From: VGWB01 sp964480945
GTDB lineage: Bacteria; Bacteroidota; Ignavibacteria; UBA10030
Length of the DNA stretch: 64,000 bases
Direction of reading: 5' to 3'
NCBI GenBank assembly: GCA_964480945.1
Contig: CAYZRX010000003.1
Coordinates: 1-64,000 of the forward strand
The translations under genes and the position numbers were made by a program. The notes beneath the pieces were generated by a model. That model did no database searches, was not told the DNA's origin, and saw only the letters and a program-made list of their open reading frames with translations. The stretch's first letter is position 1. Each line of letters begins with the position of its first letter. Below, one piece after another: positions 28,420 to 36,963 of this stretch.

Positions 28420-29889
28420 TTACCGAAGGGAAAGAACGCCGGCGCCACCCGACGGACGGCACCGGAAGATGAGACTATCAAGATTTTCCACTTCGATGAA
28501 ATCTCGATTGGCATTTCGCTTGGTGAAACCGTGGTAGTATCCCTGCTGCATCTTGCTTATGAAATCGCCCGTGTGCTCCCCGGCGATGGCGTTGACCGTG
28601 CATCCGCCGAACCCCGCCCCCGTCAATCGCGCACCCAGCGCTCCCAGCTTCCGAGCAAGAGAGACCAGGACCTCAAGCTCTGGAGAACTGATCTCGTAGT
28701 CATCACGGCAGCTTGCGTGGGATTCATTCATAAGACGTCCAAGTTCCGAGATGTCTCCACGACGCAGAGCATCCACAGCCTGGCCTACTCTCCGAGCCTC
28801 CGAAACAACGTGCCGATAGCGCTTCCAGAGCTGAAAACTATCGCCCGGTTCGTCGAGGATGGTCCCCCCTTTCAGCTTGCAGTAGTCATTTCTCAACGAT
28901 TCAACGCTTCGCTCCAGCCTGCGCGAAACATCCGCCAGAGACAGGGATTCCCTCCCAATCACCTTTAAGGCAATGCGATTGATATCACGCGGATCAAGCG
29001 CGAGCTTCTCAGGCGAAAGATCGGCGAGAAGGGATGTATCGATTTTTGTGCCGGTTCGCTGCGCTACGGCCTTCGAGAGCAGGGCCGCCGCCAGACGGCA
29101 TTCGACAACTCGCCGATTGTAAGCGTAGCGGATCTCTTCGCTCTTGGGCGCGCGGATCAGGCTGTTGCAGACAACGAACGAGAATCTCTTGGGGATGGGG
29201 ACAGCCTCCGTCCGAAGGGGAAAGAAATCGATCTTCAAGGCCGCACCCGCTTTGGCGAGCAGCGAAACAGCTTGATCCATACCTCCTCCCTCACTTCCCA
29301 CATACCGCTCACCGTGTGCAAGCAGTTCAGCGAGTGAATGGTTTTCGAAAGGTACGCGATTCACCGCAAGAAACGCCAGCGCGGATGCAACGACGAGCGC
29401 AGAAGAAGAGGAGAGACCGGCTGACTCGGGGATGTTGCCGCCGACTGCGGCCCGAAATCCCACAGCCTTCTGCCTTGCCACTTTGCCTTCCTGAAGAATG
29501 CCGTTAACCGCCGCCTTGACGTAGTTTCCCCAGTCTCCCTGACCATAGGGGGTCAGGGGTCGCGTGACACCGAAGGTTCGGGGCTCAAAACGAGGATCTT
29601 CGTTGACAAGCTCGACGGTTGCATCTGTCGAGGGGGCGATCACGAAAACGAAATCGCGGTCGATCGCCATCGGTAGGACTGGATAACCGTTGTAGTCGGT
29701 GTGCTCGCCGATGAGATTGACCCTGCCGGGAGCTCGTACGAGGTGCACGGGAGTGGTGTCCGGAAATGCTGACGCAAACAACTCGAGGAGGCGTTCACAT
29801 CGGCCGGAATAGAGAGGCAGCTCGTCGGCCGAACAATTGTAAGCCTGACGTATCTTCTGAATAAGATGTTGTGGAAGAGACTTTTTCAA
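28420..29889 (-). CDS. galK: galactokinase-family GHMP sugar kinase
   Basis: Predicted to phosphorylate a sugar at C1 with ATP; 489 aa, longer than typical GalK (about 390). All three signatures are visible: GRVNLIGEHTDYNGY (substrate loop), ESAGLSSSSALVVA (ATP-binding GLSSSA motif) and LTGAGFGGCTVNA near the C-terminus. The catalytic Asp is in GGGMDQAV. The start is an apparent TTG at 29889, and no in-frame ATG exists before the conserved domain, so the exact start is uncertain. Last gene of the long minus-strand block, 35 bp after a sugar nucleotidyltransferase, which suggests a sugar-1-kinase/pyrophosphorylase pair. The sugar may not be galactose. Confidence 0.85.
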   Translation of the reverse strand: MKKSLPQHLIQKIRQAYNCSADELPLYSGRCERLLELFASAFPDTTPVHLVRAPGRVNLIGEHTDYNGYPVLPMAIDRDFVFVIAPSTDATVELVNEDPRFEPRTFGVTRPLTPYGQGDWGNYVKAAVNGILQEGKVARQKAVGFRAAVGGNIPESAGLSSSSALVVASALAFLAVNRVPFENHSLAELLAHGERYVGSEGGGMDQAVSLLAKAGAALKIDFFPLRTEAVPIPKRFSFVVCNSLIRAPKSEEIRYAYNRRVVECRLAAALLSKAVAQRTGTKIDTSLLADLSPEKLALDPRDINRIALKVIGRESLSLADVSRRLERSVESLRNDYCKLKGGTILDEPGDSFQLWKRYRHVVSEARRVGQAVDALRRGDISELGRLMNESHASCRDDYEISSPELEVLVSLARKLGALGARLTGAGFGGCTVNAIAGEHTGDFISKMQQGYYHGFTKRNANRDFIEVENLDSLIFRCRPSGGAGVLSLR

Positions 29890-29924
29890 AGCTGGGTCGA
29901 GGAAGAATGAGGAAGATGGGCCGG

Positions 29925-30800
29925 CTACCAGCTGAGCTCGCCGTAGCGCGTCTTCAGATACTCCTGCACCAAGCTGATGTCGTCCTTAAACGTGAGATCC
30001 GGAACATGTTCTTTCAGCGGGAGGGCTTTCAAAGACCGGGGATATGCTTTCACCATGTTCGTCACAGCACTGACAAGTTCTTTCTCCTGCCTGACGGGAT
30101 GCTCCGGACAGGACATCAAAAATGGGAGGATCATCTTGTAGTCCAACCGAAAGATATTCATGCTTACTCGCAGTCCGCCATCCCTCCCGCGCAGCTCTTC
30201 AAGCTGATCGAGGGCTGGTTTCTCAACGATCTCGACGAGATATCCAGCTTCGTCCTTGCGCGTGATCCCGAATCGGGCAATGCGTCGTTCCTCAAACTCC
30301 AAACCGGCGCGGTCATAGTCGATGAGCGAGTTGGGAATCTCACAGTCCAACAGCAACGTGAACGCCTTGACGGAATACAGATTGTCGCTATTACAGACGA
30401 TGAAATCACCCTGCTCCCAATCGGGCTGTGCCAGGAGCGCTTGGAGCAAGGCGTCCGCTGTACCGAGTGGTTTGCGTCGGCCGGGAGGTATTTTCTGCAG
30501 CGCGTAGGAGATGCGGAGAGAGTGAAATTCATTCCCGCAATCGCGGGGGCCGTAGTACGACTTTAGGTTCTCATCATGCTCACCGATGACGATGAGGACA
30601 TCGCTGATGCCGGCCTGGCGAATGTTGTAGAGGAGGTAGTCGAGAAAGGGGCGCCCCCCAGCCCCAACGCCGATCATCCCTTTGCTGCGCTCTTCAGCTT
30701 GCTGGAGAAGGTCTGGGTCGAGATCCAAGGTGCCAGGCAGCTTCATACGGGACGAGATCCCGCCTGCTAGAATGACGATCCGTCTATCCCCCTTTGCCAT
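29925..30800 (-). CDS. sugar-1-phosphate nucleotidyltransferase-like protein
   Basis: A 291-aa protein with the Rossmann-like NTP-transferase fold. It has an N-terminal VILAGGISSRMK loop (a variant of LAGGxGTRL), a base/phosphate-binding segment CNSDNLYSV with an acidic pair, and a VEKP motif near residue 185. It likely forms an NDP-sugar from a sugar-1-phosphate. The gene is 3 bp after a Gfo/Idh gene and 35 bp before the galactokinase-family kinase. That order suggests kinase product feeding directly into nucleotidyl transfer. The nucleotide and sugar cannot be told from sequence alone. Confidence 0.75.
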   Translation of the reverse strand: MAKGDRRIVILAGGISSRMKLPGTLDLDPDLLQQAEERSKGMIGVGAGGRPFLDYLLYNIRQAGISDVLIVIGEHDENLKSYYGPRDCGNEFHSLRISYALQKIPPGRRKPLGTADALLQALLAQPDWEQGDFIVCNSDNLYSVKAFTLLLDCEIPNSLIDYDRAGLEFEERRIARFGITRKDEAGYLVEIVEKPALDQLEELRGRDGGLRVSMNIFRLDYKMILPFLMSCPEHPVRQEKELVSAVTNMVKAYPRSLKALPLKEHVPDLTFKDDISLVQEYLKTRYGELSW

Positions 30801-30803
30801 CTG

Positions 30804-31715
30804 TCATAAACCCCGACGTTTTGCTGCAGCATACTCCGCGGCGTATGCTGCACCGTCAAAACCTTCTTCCGACGGAACCTCAGCCAGGTAGATCTTACCT
30901 CCGTGCTGGCGCGAGAGTTTAGCTGCTATGTGGATTTTCACCGCTTCGAGCGGCGCCTCAAGAGAAAAGGGGATCTCGGTTCCCTTCAGAAGCTCGACAA
31001 AATTCTGGAGGTAGCGCTCATACAGCCGCGAGGGGTCGACCCTCATCGTGTGCATGCCTGTTGCAGAATACAAGCACATCGACCATTCGTGGAACGGCTG
31101 CTGGAGCTGAAGGATGAGAACAAACCCGCTGTGATACGTCACTGAGATGAAGCACGATTTGTTCTCGGCAACGTATTCGACGTAGTTGGCGCCCGTGCCG
31201 ACGAGCCCTTGCGCCATCTCGGTCGTGTGAATTCCATAGCTGAAGAAATCCCCGGGGCCGGTCGCAACAGCCGAGGAAATCTCCCCGATGCGGCTGGCCT
31301 GGGAGCTGAGCGTGGCAATCTCCTGTGCATAGCGAACCGCCGATCCGCCGTAGATGGGCGTTTTGTGCGTCGCGTGGAGTTCAAGCAGTTCATAGATGTC
31401 CCGCACCTTCCCGACGATCGGCTTGTCGATCAGCAAGGGCTTCTTGGCCTCGATGAACGGAAAGGCGCGGTCAAGATGCTTGTCCCAGTTCACGCTGTGA
31501 ATCATGACCGCATCAACAAGATCGACCATGTCGTCCAGTCGTTTGCACACGTGGGGAATGTTGTTCTCTTGAGCAAACTGCATGTCGTACCCCTCCGGCC
31601 ACACATCCCCTCCATCCCACAACGCGTTGACCGCCACGCCCGGGATCGCATTGAGGATCTTCGTGAACGCTTTGGGGTGAGACGTGTCGAGGTCGACTAA
31701 ACCGATCCGAATCAT
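30804..31715 (-). CDS. Gfo/Idh/MocA family NAD(P)-dependent oxidoreductase
   Basis: A 303-aa sugar or inositol dehydrogenase-type enzyme. The N-terminal Rossmann half starts IRIGLVDLDTSHPKAF, an atypical variant of the GxGxxG loop. LLIDKPIVG carries the conserved (E/D)KP motif. The C-terminal half is the family's beta-sheet substrate domain. The ATG at 31715 overlaps the EamA stop by 4 bp (ATGA). It is one of two members of the family in the locus; the unusual N-terminal loop means cofactor binding should be tested. Confidence 0.8.
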   Translation of the reverse strand: MIRIGLVDLDTSHPKAFTKILNAIPGVAVNALWDGGDVWPEGYDMQFAQENNIPHVCKRLDDMVDLVDAVMIHSVNWDKHLDRAFPFIEAKKPLLIDKPIVGKVRDIYELLELHATHKTPIYGGSAVRYAQEIATLSSQASRIGEISSAVATGPGDFFSYGIHTTEMAQGLVGTGANYVEYVAENKSCFISVTYHSGFVLILQLQQPFHEWSMCLYSATGMHTMRVDPSRLYERYLQNFVELLKGTEIPFSLEAPLEAVKIHIAAKLSRQHGGKIYLAEVPSEEGFDGAAYAAEYAAAKRRGL

Positions 31716-32659
31716 GGTGTTATCCTTTTCGAGACTAATCGGGAATGGAGTTTTGATCTAATGAGATTGTACTGCGTCGCAAGGAGGACACCGAACAGCA
31801 CGAGACAAGCGCCGATGACATCGGTTGCGGTCATGCGCTCTCCAAGCCATACGATCCCGCTGACAACAGCAACGACAGGAATGATGTACGAAACCATCGA
31901 CAGAACTACGATGTTCACTCGCTGAAACAGCTCGAAATACAGGACAAATGGTATCGCGGTCGCCATAATGCCAAGGTAGAGGACGGAGAGTGCCAGCTCT
32001 GTCGTCAACGAGAAGCGCGGTACCCCGCCCACGAAACAGAACGGGAGCGTCTCGAGCCCCGCGACAAGGAGAACGTACATGTTGAAGCCGAGTAGATCAC
32101 GGCCCTTGAAATACTTTCTCGAGTACACTTGGGCAAAGCCGATGAGCACCGATGTCAAGAGCACCGCTGCGCTTCCCACAAATGCGGACCCTCCCGTGAT
32201 CCCCAGTGGCTCGTCCGAAAATAAGAGAATGATTCCAATGAAGCTAATGATCAATCCAAAAATCTTGGCCGCGGAAAGCTGTTGTTCTCGCAGCATGAGG
32301 TATGCGAAGATCGCAACAAAGAACGGCGTCGTGCTTTGAAAGATGGAGCCCATCCCGCCCGAGACGTATTGCAGCGCCCACGCCGTCAGTGCCAGCGGGA
32401 TCCCAACCCAGCACGTCCCCGCCACGAACGTTACCCAGAACAACCGGCCGGTGAATGGTTCTTTTGAGGGGCTTCGCATCCTCCATGCCCAGAGGCCGAC
32501 TCCTCCAATGATTGAGCGAAGGCTTGCAATCATCAGCGGATCGCTGTCGCGCAGTGCCACGACCGTAAACGGCCATGAAAGCCCCCAGACGACGGCGAGA
32601 AAGGCGACCGTTCCATAGTCGAGAAGACGAGATGGGGATTTCACCAACGGCGGTATCAA
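31712..32659 (-). CDS. EamA/DMT-superfamily transporter
   Basis: A 315-aa inner-membrane protein with ten hydrophobic helices in two EamA repeats (about residues 15-145 and 165-300), a drug/metabolite transporter fold. The start is TTG at 32659 with GGGGAG five bases upstream and no earlier ATG. Members export or import amino acids, sugars or metabolites. Here it is embedded in a carbohydrate locus and couples by a 4-bp overlap to a Gfo/Idh gene, so a sugar-acid or metabolite substrate is plausible. Confidence 0.85.
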   Translation of the reverse strand: MIPPLVKSPSRLLDYGTVAFLAVVWGLSWPFTVVALRDSDPLMIASLRSIIGGVGLWAWRMRSPSKEPFTGRLFWVTFVAGTCWVGIPLALTAWALQYVSGGMGSIFQSTTPFFVAIFAYLMLREQQLSAAKIFGLIISFIGIILLFSDEPLGITGGSAFVGSAAVLLTSVLIGFAQVYSRKYFKGRDLLGFNMYVLLVAGLETLPFCFVGGVPRFSLTTELALSVLYLGIMATAIPFVLYFELFQRVNIVVLSMVSYIIPVVAVVSGIVWLGERMTATDVIGACLVLFGVLLATQYNLIRSKLHSRLVSKRITP

Positions 32660-32693
32660 TTGCTCTCCCCTGTTGAAGATAACGTTGTCTGGG

Positions 32694-33839
32694 TTATTGG
32701 ACAGGATTCAAGTAACGCCGGAGTAGGACGCCGGTCTTCTTCGACAACAGCGTCGAAGCGTTGCGCATCGCCATCTCGGGCGTCGTATGGGAATCGACAA
32801 GCGATTCCAGGTCAAGAAGGAAAGCAGGGCTGACGAATGCGGACCGATCCCCTTCCAGTGAACCAACGATTGCAAGCACAGGTACACCTGCCCGATTCGC
32901 TCGCTCGATGACACCCGAAAGCGCCTTCCCGAACCGGACTTGTTCGTCGATCCTCCCCTCACCCGTGATGACAACATCCGCTGCGCGGAGATGATCATCG
33001 AATTTCGTCGCTTCGAGCACCACATCGATGCCGCGCTTCAGTACGGCATCGCAAAAAGCGACCAGGCCTGCACCCAAGCCCCCTGCCGCCCCACTTCCTC
33101 GAATGTGAAGCACATCGATGCCCAGGGTCGATCGAACGAGCTGACCATATTGAAGCAACGCAGCGTCGAGAATTTTTACATCGGCGGAGGTCGCACCCTT
33201 CTGGGGTCCGAAGACAGCCGATGCCCCTTGTTCGCCACACAAGATGTTTTGCACGTCCGAGGCGACGATGACCTCTGTCGCGCCAAGCCGGGGATCTTTC
33301 TTCTGAACATCAATCGTCTCAAGCTTTGCCAACGCGGCACCGCCTCCCGCCAGCGGCTTGCCGTTTCCGTCGAGGAATCGCACACCAAGCGCTTGCGCCA
33401 TTCCAGCGCCGCCGTCATTCGTTGCACTCCCCCCGATCCCGATCACCAACGATGAAGCACCCGCATCAAGCGCAGCCCGTATGAGTTCACCGACGCCATA
33501 CGTTGTGGTGATTTTCGGATCGCGTTTGTCTTCCGGAACAAGTCCCAACCCCGCCGCCTCCGCCATTTCGATGATTGCAGTTGATCGATCTTCCGACAGT
33601 CCCCAACGGGCCTTCACCCACTGGCCCGGCAGCGGTCCTTGGACTTCTGAGGTGACGAACGTCCCCTGAAGTGCCGTCGTCAAGATGTCCACCAGTCCCT
33701 CCCCCCCATCTGAAATCGGATGCTGGATGGCAATTGAATCGGGAAGGACTTCCTTCACGCCTCGCTCGATCGCGGCTGCCGCATCCCGAGCGGTCAGTGA
33801 ACCCTTGAACGAGTCCGGCGCAATCAGGATGGTCTTCAC
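32694..33839 (-). CDS. glxK: glycerate kinase (GckA/GlxK type)
   Basis: Phosphorylates glycerate with ATP, feeding C3 sugar-acid breakdown products into glycolysis. The predicted 381-aa protein begins with a GTG at 33839 that overlaps the upstream stop by 4 bp, with AAAAGG at good spacing. It opens with the family's N-terminus KTILIAPDSFKGSLTA. GIGGSATNDGGAGMAQALG is the other signature stretch, and VITGEGRIDEQVRFGK is also conserved. Its place in the locus suggests glycerate is an end product of the pathway. Confidence 0.95.
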   Translation of the reverse strand: MKTILIAPDSFKGSLTARDAAAAIERGVKEVLPDSIAIQHPISDGGEGLVDILTTALQGTFVTSEVQGPLPGQWVKARWGLSEDRSTAIIEMAEAAGLGLVPEDKRDPKITTTYGVGELIRAALDAGASSLVIGIGGSATNDGGAGMAQALGVRFLDGNGKPLAGGGAALAKLETIDVQKKDPRLGATEVIVASDVQNILCGEQGASAVFGPQKGATSADVKILDAALLQYGQLVRSTLGIDVLHIRGSGAAGGLGAGLVAFCDAVLKRGIDVVLEATKFDDHLRAADVVITGEGRIDEQVRFGKALSGVIERANRAGVPVLAIVGSLEGDRSAFVSPAFLLDLESLVDSHTTPEMAMRNASTLLSKKTGVLLRRYLNPVQ

Positions 33840-36220
33840 GTACGCAACCTTTTCGAAGATCTCGAAAAAGCTTGGCGCCTGACCTCCTTCTTCTCGAGAA
33901 CTGTAAACCCCGGCACACGCCACTGGAAGTTGGGATCGACGTACGGCTCGTCGTTTTCGTGACCTCTCATGAACTCGATCTTTCTCTTCAGCAGTTCACC
34001 AAAATTCTTGTAGTAGATGAACGTCGTCTCACCGACGCCGGAAACGATCATCCAGTTCGTTTTCGATCTTTCCCAGAGGTGGAGCAGATTCTTTGTGTTC
34101 TCGATCTCATCGAGCACCATCTGCTTCAGCAAGCGACGGGATTCCTTCCTTACTTTCTTGTCCTTGCTCTCGAGATACGAGTGGGCCCCTGCAACCCACG
34201 CTGTGACGTTCCGTTGGGTCCGGTACCAACAGGAGAGTGCTTGCATCCGATCCGTGAGATCGTCGACGCACGCTTGAGCCGCATCGCTCGTCGCCCGAAT
34301 CTTCATCTTCTTCAGCAGCTCGAGCGCCGCGGTCATTTGAGGAAAGAGATCACGGTCGATCAGCTTCAGACACGCTTGGGCGTGAGCGGGATCGAGCAGA
34401 TCGAATCCGACGTCATAACGAAAGTCAACGCGGCAGCGATTGTGAGGAGTAGCAAGCAAGAACTGCTCATAATACGCTCGATCCTGCTCAGCGATCGCTT
34501 CGATGTTCGGAACGATCGGGCGTATCCAGAGACGATACCAGACCCCCCAGGATGAGTAGATCCAGATGGGCACGGGGAAGCAGCGGTAGGCTTCGTCGGA
34601 GTACTCCCAGACTTTCACGAGATCGCCGCTCAGCGCTTCGCCGATCCACTCGGCTGCTTGGCGCCGGAGGAAGGCATCGAGGTCAAGATGAGCGTCAGCC
34701 TGAAACGCTCGAACAAGCTCCTGGTTGATGTTGTAGGGTGCCAGGGATGGCGGTGTCGCGCTTCCGTTGCAGCACGCCGTCGCCACTCCCTGCCGGTGCA
34801 TATCCTTCAGTTTTTCATAAACCAGGTAGGGAAACGGAATGCCGATGAGGGGTTCGTGATTCGAGAGGATGCCCGGGTTGAAGTACACGTCCGCGTTGGA
34901 CTTCTTCTTCCGCAGCTCTTCGATCACCGGCCGCTCGGCATCGACAAAACGGTTGTGCAGGGCCGTCCCATGAACCTCACGCGCCTCTTCCTGCCTCGGA
35001 TGCTTGTACGCCAGGTCCCATCCTTTCGTCAACAGCGACGAGACCTCAACGTCCAGTCCATCACCCAATTGCTTCCAGATGTATTCGTGCTCCGTCCAGA
35101 ACGGCTCAAGGCGTATCAGGGTCCGGAACTTCGGGTTGATCCGCCTTCCCGCGTCGCGCAAGATCTTCATGAATCGCACAAGATTGTTCGCCGCCGCCTC
35201 CGCGATCTCGGTATCCCCCTTCCATTCGCGAATGACATACCCTCCACCGTTCCGACCCACGTACAGCGAATTCGTGTATTCGAAGCCGGCACCGCTATCG
35301 TTCGACCAAATGGAAATGTAATCGAGTGAGGGAACCTCCCTTAGGAGGTTCTCCATCATCTCGGCATAATGCTCCTGCACCACGGGATGGGCGACTGAGA
35401 GGTTGAATCGAGGATGCCAGCTTCGGATCGGATGGTCCACGCGCGCGCCCCGCAGCATCGGATACCGCTCGAGAAGGGCGTCCGGCACGGACCGCGGTTC
35501 AAAACACACAATGCCCGGGGTGAGTCCGTACCGTTCGGCGATCTCGGCGTTCGTTCTAAGGAAATTGAGATTTGCCTCAAGATAGTCCTCATCGTAAATG
35601 CCCTTGTTCAGCCGGCTTGCGACAAACTGATCAAGCGACGGGCAGTACGTGTAGAAGCGGTGCAGCACCTCCCCCTGCGGCCCGCGCTCAAATGGAACAG
35701 CAAAGGCAAGGCCGTTCACCTCCACGTGGGAAAACCCCAGGCGAGCGAGATTGCGGATATGATCTTCTCGATTGAAATCCCGCAGCGTGCGTGCATGCTG
35801 CGTCAGAAACAAATCGTAGACCGGGCGCAGGTTCGTGAAGGACGGATGACGGATCGTGCCCGACAAGAACTCCTCGACCTGTTGCCCCTTCCAGTCGTCC
35901 GTCAGCAGAGTAAAGAGATGATACAACAAATGCGGCCGCGAGGCGAGGAGCTCGATACCTCCGGCGTGGCGCACCCTGACCATCATCCAGTCGCGTTTTC
36001 CATCAAGCGAGGGATGCACTGCCTTCCATTTGTTTTTGTCACTAACAACGGCAACCCGAACGGTGCCGGCGGGCGCGCCAAGCCCGTGCAGATGCTTCAC
36101 AACTGCCCGTCCCCCGACGATCGTCGATAACTCATGTGCGACGGTCTGCTCCACCTTCAGCGTCTGGGATGTATAGTGTATCGCCTTGACCTGCGTAAGT
36201 GCGTCAGCAATTGAGGGCAT
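33836..36220 (-). CDS. large cytosolic protein, probable TIM-barrel glycoside hydrolase (GH67/GH20-like)
   Basis: This 794-aa protein has no signal peptide. Residues 1-115 look like the alpha/beta domain that precedes GH20 and GH67 catalytic barrels, ending in a LLYHLFTLL stretch typical of it. Residues about 140-470 resemble a TIM barrel, with candidate acidic residues in IWSNDSGAGFEYT and RLEPFWTEHEY. The remaining 300 residues are mostly helical. I cannot assign a known GH family or substrate with confidence. It overlaps glycerate kinase by 4 bp and follows the corrinoid protein by 73 bp, so it belongs to the operon and would act on an imported oligosaccharide or glycoside. Confidence 0.65.
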   Translation of the reverse strand: MPSIADALTQVKAIHYTSQTLKVEQTVAHELSTIVGGRAVVKHLHGLGAPAGTVRVAVVSDKNKWKAVHPSLDGKRDWMMVRVRHAGGIELLASRPHLLYHLFTLLTDDWKGQQVEEFLSGTIRHPSFTNLRPVYDLFLTQHARTLRDFNREDHIRNLARLGFSHVEVNGLAFAVPFERGPQGEVLHRFYTYCPSLDQFVASRLNKGIYDEDYLEANLNFLRTNAEIAERYGLTPGIVCFEPRSVPDALLERYPMLRGARVDHPIRSWHPRFNLSVAHPVVQEHYAEMMENLLREVPSLDYISIWSNDSGAGFEYTNSLYVGRNGGGYVIREWKGDTEIAEAAANNLVRFMKILRDAGRRINPKFRTLIRLEPFWTEHEYIWKQLGDGLDVEVSSLLTKGWDLAYKHPRQEEAREVHGTALHNRFVDAERPVIEELRKKKSNADVYFNPGILSNHEPLIGIPFPYLVYEKLKDMHRQGVATACCNGSATPPSLAPYNINQELVRAFQADAHLDLDAFLRRQAAEWIGEALSGDLVKVWEYSDEAYRCFPVPIWIYSSWGVWYRLWIRPIVPNIEAIAEQDRAYYEQFLLATPHNRCRVDFRYDVGFDLLDPAHAQACLKLIDRDLFPQMTAALELLKKMKIRATSDAAQACVDDLTDRMQALSCWYRTQRNVTAWVAGAHSYLESKDKKVRKESRRLLKQMVLDEIENTKNLLHLWERSKTNWMIVSGVGETTFIYYKNFGELLKRKIEFMRGHENDEPYVDPNFQWRVPGFTVLEKKEVRRQAFSRSSKRLRT

Positions 36221-36293
36221 AGTTGACGTTCACTCTTTCCGAGTTTAGGGACAGACGTTGACTATTACTGCGATCTTCGTTCGCATTCTTCAC

Positions 36294-36947
36294 CTATACT
36301 GTGAGGCCGAGGAGCTGTTTGACTTTGCCGACGGCCAGGACGGCATCACGCGCGTATCCATCGGCCCCAATCTCATCAGCAAACCGTTGACTTGCGGGCG
36401 CTCCGCCGATGATGATCTTCACCGTGGACCTCAAGCCGGCGGCAGCGATGGTGTCGATAATCGCTTTCATATTCAGCATGGTCGTCGTCAGCATCGCCGA
36501 CATTCCAACGATGGCGGGATGATGGGTATTGATGCCTTCGACGAATCTCTCCGGCGGAACGTTCAATCCGAGATCGACAATCTCAAATCCAGCCCCCTGA
36601 AGCATGATCCCCACAAGGTTCTTCCCGATGTCGTGCATATCTCCCTTCACTGTCCCCAAGAGGATCCTCCCGAGCGGCCTCGCGCCTTCCCTTGCGAGGT
36701 GGGGTTTCAAAATCTTCAGTGATGCCTGCATGGCACTCGCCGATTGAAGAACCTCCGGCAGGTACAGCTCCCCGCTCCGCATCTTCTCTCCCACTACAGT
36801 CATGCCGGCGATCAGCCCTTCGTTCAAGATCGCCTGCGGTGAGACCCCGGCTTCCAGGAGCTCCAGCGTCAACGCCGCGACGCGCTGGGTTTTTCCTTGT
36901 TCCAGGGACTGTGCGATCTCCTGCAGTTCCTTCATTGCCTTCGTCAT
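36294..36947 (-). CDS. methyltransferase cognate corrinoid protein
   Basis: A 217-aa methyl-carrying cobalamin protein. It has an N-terminal helical cap (residues 1-90, MtbC/MetH cap-like). The C-terminal B12-binding Rossmann domain carries the lower-ligand motif GDMHDIGKNLVG (DxHxxG) near residue 105, then GMSAMLTTTM and IIIGGAPAS. Such proteins shuttle a methyl group between a substrate methyltransferase and an acceptor methyltransferase. It lies 16 bp after a UroD-family gene, the classic pairing of corrinoid protein with a UroD-fold methyltransferase. No reductive activase is visible in the window. Confidence 0.93.
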   Translation of the reverse strand: MTKAMKELQEIAQSLEQGKTQRVAALTLELLEAGVSPQAILNEGLIAGMTVVGEKMRSGELYLPEVLQSASAMQASLKILKPHLAREGARPLGRILLGTVKGDMHDIGKNLVGIMLQGAGFEIVDLGLNVPPERFVEGINTHHPAIVGMSAMLTTTMLNMKAIIDTIAAAGLRSTVKIIIGGAPASQRFADEIGADGYARDAVLAVGKVKQLLGLTV

Positions 36948-36963
36948 CGGTCACTTCCCGGCA

